A DNA stretch of 64,000 nucleotides from Perkinsus olseni. Taxonomy: Eukaryota > Perkinsozoa > Perkinsida > Perkinsidae. Made by a program: the position numbers and the translations under genes. Shown one piece after another: positions 12,002-23,973 of the stretch (the stretch's first letter is position 1; each line of letters begins with the position of its first letter). The notes beneath the pieces were generated by a model that saw only the letters and a program-made list of their open reading frames with translations, did not search any database and was not told the origin of the DNA. The stretch lies in contig JABANP010000092.1 of NCBI GenBank assembly GCA_013115135.1, forward strand, positions 62,001 through 126,000, in the 5' to 3' direction.

Positions 12002-12540
12002 AGCACCTTACGGATAGGTGCAAGGAGCAGGGTGCCTTACGACGTAAAGAGACTTCTTTCACAAGAAATCGCTCCTTGCACCTTATGCACCTATCCGTAA
12101 GGTGCACCTTATGAAAGGTACCTTACGGTGGCTATCAAGCATAATACAGCAGTGAAGACAAGCAGCTTTGAAAAAAGATTCAGTATAACTAGGAGATGTC
12201 TTGCTATCTTGGCATATCTCACAGTAAACGGCGATTGAAAAGTGGAAGAATGAGGTAATTCCCTCAAGTCCGAAATGTCCGAGAAAGTTCGTGGAGCGAG
12301 AACTGAACTTTCTCAGGGAATACCGATGCGGGTCAAGCCATGAGCGGAGCGGAATTTGCTAAAATCCGGTAAGGTGACGACGGATATCCCCATAAGCAAC
12401 CCCCAGAGGTACCCTACGGCACCTTACGTAAGGTCTGTAAGGAGGCATACCAAGAGGCCTTTTGTGAAATAGCCTTACGTTGGGAGCGCTTCCTTATCCT
12501 TCCTTATGTAAGGAGCCTTACGGTAAGGTCCCAGAGCTAG
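12002..12540. repeat. CCTTACG motif cluster with large hairpins
   Basis: CCTTACG or CGTAAGG occurs repeatedly. The main structure is 12004-12028 (CACCTTACGGATAGGTGCA then AGGAGC) against 12071-12080 plus 12086-12104, an almost perfect 29-bp stem interrupted by CCTTA at 12081-12085, with a 42-bp loop. A perfect 12-bp palindrome CCTTACGTAAGG lies at 12422-12433, and further copies occur near 12032, 12120, 12472 and 12500. It may be a degenerate inverted-repeat element or a protein-binding array. Confidence 0.6.
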
Positions 12541-13400
12541 GGGGCCGAGGCGGAAATCAACACCGCGTGAAGGATGACACCATATTGAGCGCCGCCGGCG
12601 AGCGAGGGTCCGACGAGGGGTTGCTGTGTCGTTGGGTCGCTGTGTTGTTGCTAGATGTGACCGACGTAGAACACAGAAGGCATTATCTTAGCCATACTGA
12701 TCATTCTCACATCACGGGTTGTTTACGTCTCCGTAAGAGGGATCTCGTAGCCATTGGCGGGCTAGTAAAGTTGAGATCGTCGACCGGCTTTGCTCGGTGA
12801 CGCTCACAGTATGCTACTCAATGCTCACAGACATGTCAATCAACACCCGTCTAGTGAACGGATGGGGAGATCCTTATGTACTTCCTATTCACGCTTCTCG
12901 GCTTTCGCGGTCGAGCGCATTCACGGTGGGCACTGCCCACTGGGCAGTCCCGCCACTGAGATGCTCAGAATCGAAGCCTAATGCCCCCAACACTGCAAGC
13001 CAACACAATGGCCAGGCCAGTGCTTTGAAAGTCGAGTCATGTGCAACCGCTGCATTTAATTGAACATATACTTTCCATACTCGCTAGACTCTAGGCTGTA
13101 TCATACTGTAGCTCGGTAGCTGACCACTTGTGTTTGGTGAGGTCACCATGAAGAGGGACCGTGTCGATAAGTTAACGGTGTATCGGCTGCTGCTACTGGC
13201 CACGCTGCCGACACTTGAACGACCGACAGAATTGTAGCCTGTCATCCGAGGTATCTCGAAAGCACCTGGTACTTAGCGGTTGCTTTAGAATAAGATTCAT
13301 CCAAGACTCACCCGACGCTCTCCTCGGTGGTTGAGCGTCGCATGGTGAAGGCGCCGGGAGGGAAACGACAGATCGATCCGGAGATGACTTGGGCGGGGGC
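12541..13400. other. Stretch without a recognised gene
   Basis: Overlapping short open frames on both strands but no domain motif, tRNA or clear splice-defined exon. Confidence 0.4.
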
Positions 13401-13419
13401 AGTGATCTCGGGTATCTGA

Positions 13420-13812
13420 TGGAGTGAGGCGTGCGGGCAGTGGGGATGTGAACGTCTGTTCCCACGCCCCCAAGGGGTTGGCTAAGAGCCTCATCCGGTC
13501 CTCTTCGTTCTCATCCTCCGAGCTGGTGGGCTGGGCTTCATCCACACCTGAGAAGGGTGTCAGTCTTATTTGCACGGTCTGTGTTATCAGAACCTACTCC
13601 CCTTTCCTGTAACACCAACAATTCCCGATGACAATGATTCTGATGGGGAAGACACGAAGCAGTGCGGGTCCGTCTGAACGCACACAAGCACCTCATGAAA
13701 GGTACCATAAAACCAGACGAGCTCACCTCGTTCGGGTTGTACAGAATGATGACATCCTTGGGTGGGTCGTCCTCCCTTTCCTCAAAGACGATGCCTCCTT
13801 GCCCGCCATTGT
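13420..13812 (-). CDS. Hypothetical gene, two acidic exons
   Basis: Two splice-bounded minus-strand exons. Exon 13812-13727 reads GGIVFEEREDDPPKDVIILY and ends in NPNE before the donor GTGAGC. The next exon starts at 13547 after the acceptor TTCTCAG, reads VDEAQPTSSEDENEEDRMRL, and continues to about 13420. They may be distal exons of the upstream FCP1/TIM50-like gene or an independent gene; the intervening tRNA-Val at 14244 is on the other strand. Family not recognised. Confidence 0.35.
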
Positions 13813-14243
13813 CTTGATGGATGCCCGCAGGAGACACTAAATGTTCTGACCCAGACTCGCTTTGCATTTCTAGACTCTCCGGTATTCCTGTTGGGCACAG
13901 GTTCGATCCCTGCTCGTGACAACTTTTGCCCTACCTTCAGTATGGTGAATGACTCGTATGACGCCGCTACCATTAGAAGTATGCCGAGCGTGTTTATGAG
14001 GGTGCAGTCTCGTCACTTCGCTGTCCGTCTCGCTGGACTGCTTGTTATGCTGCCGATGCACACTGTACGGACAGGGTGTTGATGCTTGTGCGACAGAATC
14101 TGAAAAGGGACGCACGCGCTCTTACTTCATTCTACAATTCCCCAGGGTAATCGTGGCAGAGCGAATCCCATCGCAGGGCTGCTGATATTCACGAGGACTA
14201 GGCTCGCTGGTGACGAGCTGGTACATGCCCTCGACATTCACGG

Positions 14244-14315
14244 CTGGAATGGTCTAGTTGGTTATGACGATCGCCTCACACGCGATAGGTCCCGAGTTCG
14301 ACTCTCGGTTCCAGT
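14244..14315 (+). tRNA. tRNA-Val(CAC), copy 2
   Basis: Identical to the copy at 8867-8938 except for two base differences in the T-arm (CCGAG-TTCGACT-CTCGG), where one stem change replaces a wobble with a full pair. The flanks are unrelated, so only the tRNA itself is duplicated. Confidence 0.9.
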
Positions 14316-14361
14316 ATTATCGAACAATTCGTCGAACACGTAAACCATGCATGCAACGACA

Positions 14362-15734
14362 TCAACGCAACGAACTCCTTGAGGACTCCTCACCTCCCTT
14401 CAATGTGGTTTCTGGAGTCCGTACGGGCGTAGACACTCCACTTGCACCCGATTGAGTAGCTCCATCGTCATCATTGCTACTGGCTTCCTCCTCTTCATCG
14501 TCATCATGTTGTCGAACATAATCCCTGTACGCTGGATGAATCTTGAACCTGTTCACACCGACTCCCAGGACGCGGCACTCGAGGAACCCCTACAGGCGTC
14601 GAAGTAACGGTTGGACACTTCCTGTGAGGTCGATGGCTAAGAGGGCCGCATCCAGAATGCTATTCACTCTACTCAGCTCTCGGTCGCGGTAGTCCCCGAG
14701 GTAACTACAGCGGCCCTGTCGGCGACGCAGATGTTGACAAGTCTCACTTTTTGATGGGAATGCCATTATCGAGATGGAAGGCGAAGCAGCACCTGACCGG
14801 CGCAGAGGCACCGTCAACAGCGGCGCAGAAGACTACAGATTATTGTCCAATAGGATGGTGCGATTGAGATCTCTCCCGAGGCACTTGAGGTCCTTCACGA
14901 GAATTGTTGACTCTCTCTCATGGTCGAAGAACTCCTGCGTGGAATGGCTCCAGGCAAAACGAGCCGCGGGAGCGTCGTACTGTGCAGTGTTGGCGATAAA
15001 GTCTGTGGGACACCAAGGCCCCATGAGGATCGAGGAAGTCCACAACTTGGTCAGCTAACAGCAGATGTCTCACCAGTCAGGAGTGTCGTCTTATCACCGT
15101 AGCTCTTGCAGCCAGCCGTGAAGATGACTATCTCGAACTTGCTGGCCCAGTAGGCAAGGTACATCCTCACCCAGGGGCGAAGGAATATGTACGCCTGGGG
15201 AAGATCATCAGAGCTGATGAGATGATACATCACTGACGGATTCCGAGTTCTCTTTATCTGTTGGATCTGCATAAACTCTCATGAAGTGTTGCTGAGCTGT
15301 TCCTTCTGCCTCCGGCTCCAGACCTGCTACAGAGCCCTTCGAGACGAGACGAAGATCGCGCGTCTGGCAGCAGCAGCACCGTGCTACGTGTGGGTTGGCG
15401 CTAGATGAGACTAGACACTTTCTCGACGCTGCAGTGACTGGAAGTTTCGAGGTCATTCCAGACCATCAGCCCAGTCAAGGGACCGGTCATGATGATCGAC
15501 AGAACTACGCAGTGGTCTTCGGAAGGGCCGAGCTCCGCCACGAGAGCAGGAGGAGGATATTTCGTTAAGGTAACCGCACCGCTTCATCAACGCAGTCCAG
15601 TCATGGCCTGGCCGCGTACTGGGGAGGTCACCTGATTGGTATAGAAACTCGTAGGACATGAGGGTGAGGGTGTCGTCAACATCCAAGCACAGAGTGGGGC
15701 GTTGAGGATCCTCAGCCGGGGGCCTGATCTCCAT
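14362..15734 (-). CDS. FCP1/NIF-domain phosphatase, TIM50-like, spliced
   Basis: HAD-superfamily phosphatase domain of the FCP1/SCP/TIM50 type, on the minus strand. Exon 1 carries the catalytic motif TLCLDVDDTLT (DxDxT). Later exons give YLAYWASKFEIVIFTAGCKSYGD (in two halves, the second catalytic block), then DFLDPHGALVSHRLYRQHCT, STILVKDLKCLGRDLNRTI and LLDNN. These are followed by the family loop AFHLDNGIPIKN and RDRELSRVNSILDAALLAID. The last four junctions were checked and keep frame. The tail is acidic (DDDEEEEASSNDDD), which is unlike typical TIM50. Family members are either Ser/Thr phosphatases or the catalytically modified import receptor TIM50; here the DxDxT is intact. The 5' and 3' ends, and the segment between exon 1 and the second block, are uncertain. 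Confidence 0.72.
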
Positions 15735-16185
15735 ACAGCGATTAGATTAATTTTCTCGAGCGTCGCTCCGCTCACAGGTATGGCCAATCTTCATTATTTC
15801 TAATCTCATCATCTTCCTCTCGGCACAACCGCAACTAGAAACGGGGAAAAGGTTCGGACGAGTCAGAAACCGGCAGGGCCTCCTCACCTGTGCCATTGAC
15901 TTGAAGGCATGCAAGGATTGTTCACATACCTGATCCATGCAACGGGGCTGTTGAATAACAAATGCTCATCAACATCCTACAGTGGTCCAATCAAATTCTT
16001 CGCGGTGCGAAGATTCTTGACTGCCCCTCCCCGTCGGCAGCACTCTAGGGAGACACCCAAGCCTGAATACAGCGCTGTGGCGCCTGGCGATGATCCGAAG
16101 ACTGAACCCTAGAGTTTGGTTCTACAATTATCATTCTAGGAAGAAGGGAGTCTTCCGTAAGAATAGGATATCTCCGGACTCGTCG

Positions 16186-16721
16186 TTACTCGGAGCAAAA
16201 GTTTTCCGGCGCGGCGCTCTCAATATCAGCCATCACGGCGGGCCAAGCAGACCAGTGAAAAAAGTCCCCAACATCGTTATCGTCCAAATACTGTCTTCTA
16301 TGCGATGGCACGAAGCAGCGGACGAGCGCACCCGAACAGGAGGGCCGAGCGATGGGCGACACGAACCTCTGAGATGAGCCGTCCAGACTGTTAAGGTTCG
16401 AAGATGCCGGCGTACTGGAGGCGAGGGAACTACGACGACTCTGCGAGGTGGAGGGCCTCTGCTGGGCGGCCAAAAGCCTGATAATTCACCAAACTCAGGA
16501 TCGTTGCGAAGGAGAAGCTTGCTGTTGACTGACCCACGATTGCCATCACCAACTTGATGGAGAGTGTTTTGCTGCTGTGGTGGCAGAGTTAGGTGCACTG
16601 TACTGCCTGTTCTACTGGGCAAGGGCGGAGCGACGAAGGTGGACAACATCAGAGAGGAGGGGTGATACTTATCCTGATACTGATCAACCCAACGGCTTCG
16701 TGTACCGATTATGGTGTGCAT
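16186..16721 (-). CDS. Hypothetical exons upstream of the TIM50-like gene
   Basis: Two overlapping open frames, Ser/Pro-rich, on the strand of the phosphatase gene and 450-1000 bp upstream of its DxDxT exon. They could encode an N-terminal extension or belong to a separate gene. No domain recognised and no clear splice pair established. Confidence 0.25.
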
Positions 16722-16944
16722 GTTCGACCTCCAACTGTGACCTCACTGAGACGGAATGATCCGTAAAGAAGCGAGCGGGCATTCTTTACCGTGCCCGTCT
16801 GCCAATGGTTACCGTCTTTGCAGCGAACGATAGTCGGGACGGTCGCCTCAAATGAGCTTTACGACAGGCCCTAGAACAGGTCGACGAAGGTCTTCCGGCC
16901 GTGCCGACACACAGTCACGCAATACGCCTCCTGAATTTCCCCTC

Positions 16945-17102
16945 CCGGGATTGAACTTAACTTGGAAAAGACCATCCTGGGAGAGCTCCGAGAACTCGAG
17001 AGAGGCAACAGTCTATTGAACACCTTGAGTCAGTATCAGGACAATAAGTATCAGGAGTATAAGGATCTGGTAGGGTCAAAACTTGCACATAATGAATGCT
17101 AA
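16945..17102 (+). CDS. Possible terminal exon, coiled-coil-like
   Basis: Plus-strand open segment ending in TAA at about 17100-17102. It reads IELNLEKTILGELRELERGN and continues with a charged, heptad-like sequence. An upstream stop shows it would need to start at a splice acceptor. Family unknown. Confidence 0.3.
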
Positions 17103-17732
17103 CCTAACGTTAAGGGCAATTACTCGTCATGAACTGCATCGTACCACACCAAACGCAACTCGTCAGCCACCATATCGGTTGAACACTCGGGACATTGCTC
17201 GGGTATGATCATGACTTTGCCGCAGCGCACGAGGGTTTGATAAAAGATATTTCTCCCTGCGGAGAACGCTGCAATTGCTGTCCACTGCAAAAAGTACTCT
17301 TCTCACAGCGGAGCGAAGCCGCGATGACCCACCTTCGTAATGAATACACAGCAGGGAACTCCCTAGGGTTGTGAGTAATACCACCGCATCGGATACCGAG
17401 GGCCGTACATCTGCGCATCGCCTCTGAACCAACACGGCGATCAGTAGCGGAGCGAGGTTATGAACTCACCTTCCAGATACGAGAACGAACCTCCCTCAGG
17501 CTCTACTAGGCCTTCTAAGAAACTGCCAGGAGAGAGACTAATCGCCAGAGTTATAGGAGGTGGTTCGCACCTATCGTTATGGCGAGGCCATCGACAGTCC
17601 TGATCGGTCGGGCGTGCAGCGGACGGCGTGGGGCAAGCCCCTTTGAGCCACACCTACAATAAGCATCGATTCGAAAGAAAGCGGTGATGCGCCTGTGCTA
17701 GGGAATATCAAGAGAAAAAGCGGAGCCAGGGA

Positions 17733-17890
17733 TCGAACCAGGGACCTCCCCCAAGCAGAAGGTCTTTCAGCCTCACCTCATGACCAGGAATTTTGCCGAC
17801 GCTAACAGAGTCGCTCTGAGTCATTTCTGCACCGACCTTCCAGAAGCGATGAGTGCCTGATAGATCCCCGGTTCAACCCCCGGGCCCTCC
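17733..17890. other. Two tRNA T-arm-like sequences, divergent
   Basis: A minus-strand segment ends GGTTCGATCC-CTGGCTCCGC before a T-run, and a plus-strand segment reads CCCCGGTTCAACCCCCGGG. Both have B-box-like cores, but neither has a matching 5' acceptor strand or a good anticodon arm. Probably degenerate tRNA-derived sequence. Confidence 0.35.
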
Positions 17891-20760
17891 ACTTTTCCAC
17901 CTACCAACTTGATAGGCCTGCACCCCCAGGCAATCAGAGTCAAGTTCTTCACATCTCCGCTGCGCCATCCTCAAGCGCGCGTACGGACCTCGACTGCCTC
18001 CACGCAGAACAACCTGTAATTTCGTGGCGCAGTGACGCAAACAACGAGCAGCATTCTTGTTCCTCACCGGACTTTCCTCCTTCGTCCAGCTGCACACCGG
18101 CTGTCCCTCGTCCCCGTCAACAGGTCGGAGGTCCGAAGTGAGATGGATTTCCTCCGAGCCAGTCGGAATATCATCAGGCGTCATCTCACCCGAGTCTGCG
18201 GACTCCCATTTGGTCTTCAGAAATTCTGCCTTACTCGACCATTCGTAAACCTGACCGACACTTCGTCGTGACGGTCTTTTATACGAGGCCTGGTCATCAT
18301 CTAAGAAAGATCCAGAATTCTGAATCTTCCTGAGATCGCTGCATCTTTCTCAATGATAAACACGTCTGGCCTGATCTGTTGATCGCCACGATGCCTCGGC
18401 GCTGTAATTCTCGCCATACACAGCTCCCTTCCTGCTGTTGCCACTACGACCACAGCTCGCTGCGATCAACACAGTGCTCTCGGTGAACGATAGCCTCACG
18501 ATGAGTCCCAGATAATGTCGAAGAAAGTGAATCGAAATCCGAACACTTTGTAGTTCTCATCAAGAGTGCTCATGAGAGAACTATCGTGTAGAACTAATGA
18601 GAACTATCATCATCATATTATCAGTGTATCGTAGTGTCAATAATTTTTCATACAGCCATTACCATCACCCACCTTGCCCTTCTCTTCATCACTCAGCGGG
18701 CCCTCTGGCACCAGTGGCTGGTCCCATGCCTCAGAGGATACCTCCAGAGGGTCTTCGCCCGTTAGAGCGAAGATACACATTCTACACTGTGAGTGCATGT
18801 ATCTAAGGTCGATGCACGGAGAGAATCCTATGAGGTCGGGCTTAGACCATAATGCAGCGGAACTCATAACCATGACTCTGATTGCGTTGTTGAAGTATTG
18901 TTCAATGAGATAATCTTCGATCGAGAGTGATCGCTGTTTCCCTCGCAAGTCCATTCTGGTTGTAGTGAAAAGACACTCTTCTGCGCCAATCAGCTCGTTC
19001 AGGTGAAGTGTTATATACCTTATAAAGTGTTCCTTAATCCCTCCTGGAGACGTCCACCAACTGGTATGCTCCAACCAGAGTGTCTTGTTACCCGCCACCG
19101 CCTTCATGTATCTAACCTCGAACCATGCGCATCACGAACGCCGCTAGCAGCAGCCGCCGCACTCACTGTGCAACCTCGCGCGGGCCCGAAAAATCATCAA
19201 CATTAATGAGAGCTCGGCGATTGGGGAGAGTCCAATAGACCTCCGGGCAACCACGGAAGATGACGATTGCACCACCCTGAAATTATCGTCTTGAACGGAC
19301 CAAGCAAGTGCTGCAGCATTCGCTCCCATTGTGATAACCGTACCATAGCTCAGCGGTGCTTGGTGAGCACTATAGTGACTACGTTATCTAAGTCCCCATG
19401 CTAATCATTATAGTTTGAGTTGGATTCCTCTATTGCTATACTGTTCAACCGAAAGACTTCGAGAAGAGCTTCGGTTTCTCCTACCTGTTGAGCTCTTGCT
19501 ATTTTATCGGAGCAGTAAAGCTCATAACGGTTCAATCGCAATATAGAAAAGATACCTAAAGATACTCCCTGATCATCACGGTCTTTCACGGATAGGTTCA
19601 CTGTTGGAGTATGTCCGAAGGTGCGCCCATCGCTCGGTTATCGTCTTTGTTATGCAAACAAGGCCCCATGCTGTCCACCGGATAATGGTTCATCAACTCC
19701 CGGACCTGCGCCGGAAAAAGTAAACCACCGAAAAACCTCAAAATTGAATTACAAATTCGGCACGGCCGGTGGGGGAGTCGCATGCTCGCTGCAAATAAAC
19801 TGCATTTTTGCTTCGTTTCTCGAAAGATACCTTCACCAAAAAGTGGTCATCATCATCGTGGTGGTAATGACGACTCACTTTGGAGGGCCTCCAGAAGGAA
19901 GGGTCCTCGAAGAAATAATCTGATAGTAATGGTGTCAAAATATGCTTCGATACGCCTGAAGGGCAAACACTCTGGGCAGGGTACCGAACTCATCCGTCCA
20001 ACGGTGGAAATACGAGCTCACTAAACCATACGCTGACTCCTGTGTTGGAGCGGTACTGTCATTGTCTGGCCACAGGGCTGATCAAATAGGGATTATGGGG
20101 ACACAGTTACTCAACAACTTCCACGATATCAAGCAGTACCAGAGGGACAAGTACTACTAGCGCTAGAGGACATGAGGGATTGTGTGCCCACACTATCACA
20201 AGGATGATCAGCTTATCAATGATTATAGAGTGACTACGAGCAACGACGAGAAATCAACAGCCAACCCACCAGATTCCTGTGCCTCGGGGTAATGACCGTT
20301 GATTATGGAGCTGGCGGTCGCGTCGAACTGACCAGTGAGAGTATATAGCACCTCATATAAAGTCAATGATTACATTGGACAGAAGTTCACGGTCTCTCAT
20401 TCTCGTGTGGAGATTGTCTGGTTCGATCTGAAGAGCTATCCATCGCTGACCGGGAGGCTTTTCCTCGGCTGTGAACTCATAAAAGTCAACCATATGATGA
20501 ACCACACCGTTGGCTGAGAACAGGCCCACTACGGTATCCGAAGGTTGAAGCGTGCATACCATGGACAGCTCGGCTGCGGTCATTGGTGTATTCACAGCGT
20601 ACTGGGCATGGTTCGTACATCCGATTTTCCTGTCGCTGACCCCAGAAGGTATCCGCGAAGAGTACTAATGAAGTCCTCTGAGGAGAACAACACCACCATC
20701 ACGTCGGTGATCACAGCTCGGCATCGCCTCCAGGCTCCCCAAACCAACGTAGCCGTTTGA
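17873..20760 (-). CDS. Hypothetical multi-exon gene(s)
   Basis: A series of splice-bounded minus-strand segments. 20760-20353 contains LQPSDTVVGLFSANGVVHHM. An exon near 19712-19604 starts at acceptor GGCGCAG and reads VRELMNHYPVDSMGPCLHNK. An exon near 19558-19485 reads FSILRLNRYELYCSDKIARA. The 156-aa open segment 19107-18637 includes DLIGFSPCIDLRYMHSQCRM. 18260-17873 includes KAEFLKTKWESADSGEMTPD. These may be one gene or two. No known family recognised. The exon-like composition and splice sites are the only support. Confidence 0.38.
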
Positions 20761-21279
20761 ATGATGATTCGCGTTGTTCGCTAACGACATGGTAATTTCG
20801 ATTAGAATCAATTATCATTGAGACCGCTCACCGGGATGATTAACGCCGTTAATTCAACGGCATTAACGACACAATAATTCAACAGTAACGGAATAAGTAA
20901 CCGTGTGACCTCCATGATCAGTTAGTGATAGTAATTGATTCTTAGCACTAATGCACTTTCAATGTCGATGATTTATCTGATTGGTTGATTTAATTCCCAA
21001 GTGATTATCCCTGTGACTTCCTTTGATTTTTTATAAAGCTTCATAATAAATCATACTAGCAATTTACTAGAATCAGTCATGAACTAATTTGCCACACTCC
21101 ACTAGAGATGGGCATATTCACGGTTCTCGGAACGATACGGGCGCAAACCGCAGCACTGCACGATTACGGAGGAAGGCCATGAATAACGGAGCCAGGCTGT
21201 TATTCGCAATCTAGGGGGTTTCTCAACTCACTGAGTTGAGTTCCCGATTCGGGAATCCCGAACTCAGCACTTCGAGTGT

Positions 21280-22370
21280 ACTGGAGGCACTCAAATTTGC
21301 ACCTCCGCCACCAGCCAGAGAGACACAAATGATGTGCATGATGTTACCTCCTACCACCCTACTCACCTTGTCTTCGGGTATGCCTCTAAGAATGCGATCG
21401 ACATTACTCGTCACTCGTCTTAGCATCGAGTTGAGGTACCGCTCGTCGAGGCCTGCCGCGGGAAAGGGTGTGAGGAAACCCATGGCCAACTCAGATACCA
21501 AAGCCCATCTTTTTGAGCTCGATGTCAGTCTTCCCTTCCAAGGCCGTTAAGTCGATCGGTGCTCTCGATTGAGTCTTCGCTGATTTCTTGATGCCGCGAA
21601 CGTGATGCTGACAAGGCCTCACCTCAACGCTAGTACTTCACGCAAGCTTACTGAATAGGTTGGACTTGCTATGAATCTTTGCTTCCTTTCGATGCCAGCA
21701 TCAACCTCGGGTTCTTCAGAGGTTGAACTGACCGAGGGCGAGATGCTGATGCTAGGACCTGAGCATCAGATCAGTGCAGACTTCTTCTTGTGACTTGGAT
21801 ACCAACTTTTTCGTATTTCCTGGAGCTCTCGTTTCCGACTTTTCTGCTCCTCGGACTTCATTAGTAGATCAGCGACGGCCTGATAAGCCCTAGTGTGAAT
21901 GCGCTCCCACAAGAAGTCTCTGCTTAACGAACAAGACGGGTCGAATCTTATCAAAATTGAATCAGATATTTTCCATCATCCCTTTGAGGTCAGCATATGT
22001 AAGATATACCATACCATCACTTTAGTCGGCAGTGCTAAGTCCACCAACGAAAGCAGAGCAACAACTTCGTCTCACTTGAAATTGTTTCCTTTCGTTCTCA
22101 CGAGAACATTGCCTACTGACAGTATTAGAAGGAGAAACGAAAGCTTTGCTCCCTCCCAGTCGAGTTCTTGCCACGGAAAACCGAGTGCTCGAAAAGAGTT
22201 CTCAAGAGCTGACCTAGACCATTTGAACTGCGAGTATTGGGGTGAGACCGCGGCCATTAGATGGCGAATTTGCACAGCTGTTTCAATGATGCGAGTTTCG
22301 TGGCACAGCTCTAATTCCTTTTCAATAAAACTTGCTTTCAGAATTTTTTCCACCGTGTTCTCTCCCGTGG
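21280..22370 (-). CDS. Hypothetical gene, at least three exons
   Basis: Minus-strand exons with good splice signals. 22353 to about 22110 reads EKELELCHETRIIETAVQIR and ends LSFLLLILS before GTAGGC. About 21915-21804 starts after the acceptor TTAAGCAG, reads DFLWERIHTRAYQAVADLLM, and ends at the donor GTATCC. An exon ending at 21368 reads LDERYLNSMLRRVTSNVDRI and stops at GIPEDK before GTGAGTAGG. The sequence is helical and charged. I do not recognise the protein. Confidence 0.45.
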
Positions 22371-23518
22371 TGCCTTACATCTTCTAAGCGCCTCAGTCTG
22401 ACACTAGTCGTCGTATGAACGTAGAAACTGAGATAAATCAGTGACTACCGAGTCACCGCGAGTAGAAGAGGCCTCACGTGTTTATCATGACACAAAGAAG
22501 GACCAGTATCATGAGTATTATCAATGAAGCCGCCAGGCCTCGTATTGGGGCACCGCTACCGCTGCCGGCGCCTGGCCGATTTCGAGGCATCACGGCAACA
22601 ACTACTAAAACGCTTGCTCGGAAGGTGTTATTCACTATGATGAACTCTATTCGATTGGCGATTCGTGAAGGCCTATGTTCAACAGGTATCATTTGCTTGA
22701 TCCTTCGAATCCCTTCAAAACAAAAATATCACTTTACAAAATAAGTCTCTACGAGTTGTAACTGTGGGAACCAAAGTATCCCGCACGGATAAATTGATAC
22801 TGCAAGGCCAACTGCCGGTACCGCTCGGCACGATGCAGGCTAATACTACTCACCCTGTAGAGCTTATCCTTTGGACTTTCACAAGCTGCCCCAGGAGCTG
22901 TAGCACCGGAGCACAATAACTGACGCGAACAGTTGACGGAGACCGAGTGGTAGTCTCTTAGTAGCATCAAGCCCCGTTGCTTTAGACGGAGGCCCAACCC
23001 ACGAGTCACTCCCGTTGACCCTGGGTACGGTACAGAAGTGGTGTCTATGCGATCGGCAGGCGCTCAATTCCAGGCCTCTGGTCGCATGGTGATCGACTTC
23101 GCTCCGCTGAGCTCTTCTCGCTCACCCCTCGGAAACGCTCAATTAAGAAAAGCATGGATGAGCCGACTAGCTAACTGTATTTGCATAACTCCGTTCACTC
23201 CATTTTTAACTATGTCGAGTTCCCGAGCTAAGAAGGAAGACGGATCGCTCGAGCGAGCCTTCTACTCTCCCAATCGCTACTGTCATCGCAGCAGCACGGT
23301 TCTAGCCACACTCCTCCTGACGGAGGGGCGAGCGACACTTTGATGCTCAAAAAACAGTTTTCATCGATTTGAAGTCGGGACTATAGCACAGTTACTGTGC
23401 CACATTATCATCCCCATCCAAGCGTGGTGTAATGAGCCGCGGCTGCCGAGTGGCCTCCAGTACGCGTCGTGCGACCGTCTGTCAGGGTTTTTCCTCGAGG
23501 CTCAAGCCAATCTATCGA

Positions 23519-23973
23519 ATGCCGGTTTATCTTCTCATCGCAACATCGCTCATCGCTGCGTTGATTTCCCACTTGCCTTTCGGTGATGCAGCCGCCGCAC
23601 CGACACCCCAGCCCCATCGCGAAGTAAGTCCATCGATGGTAGCTAAGGATAGCAACATGGGGATGTTCCGGGGCAGCAAGTCAGCGGCGACGACCCAGTT
23701 CCTCTTGAATATTTGCAAGAGCCCGAGATCCGCCACATCGTAGATAAAGTTACTGGTATGCCTGGATATAACCCTGCCAACTTTCGAGAGTTTACAAAGA
23801 TTGCCGCTCTGTACAGGCTAAACTTCGTGACGGAGTCAGTCTTAGATGAATTAGTCGAGTCGGAAATGAGTTGGGAATCACTCAAGGCTGAGTGGAATCG
23901 AATGCATGACGAAGCCGTCGAGCATGCCATGAAATCTGATGGCCATTACTTCCGGCGTAATGACCGTCCTTAG
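23519..23973 (+). CDS. Small secreted protein of unknown function, one intron
   Basis: Two exons, 23519-23623 and 23653-23973, joined in phase 0 across a 29-bp intron (GTAAGT...GATAG), give 141 aa. The N-terminus MPVYLLIATSLIAALISHLP then FGDAAAAP is a classical signal peptide. The mature part is helical and acidic (VLDELVESEMSWESLKAEW) and ends GHYFRRNDRP. No cysteine-rich or enzyme motif. The very short intron is plausible for this genome (35-45-bp introns elsewhere) but should be confirmed. No family recognised; a secreted or effector-type protein is only a possibility. Confidence 0.5.

Noticed and set aside
12747..12757. CTCGTAGCCATTGG resembles part of the dinoflagellate/perkinsid spliced leader
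   Set aside because: Only an eight-base core (GTAGCCAT) matches, without the rest of the leader, a donor or a small-RNA gene context.
16233..16721. 162-aa minus-strand ORF as a full gene
   Set aside because: Low-complexity Ser/Pro/Arg composition and overlap with another frame of similar quality; kept only as possible exons.
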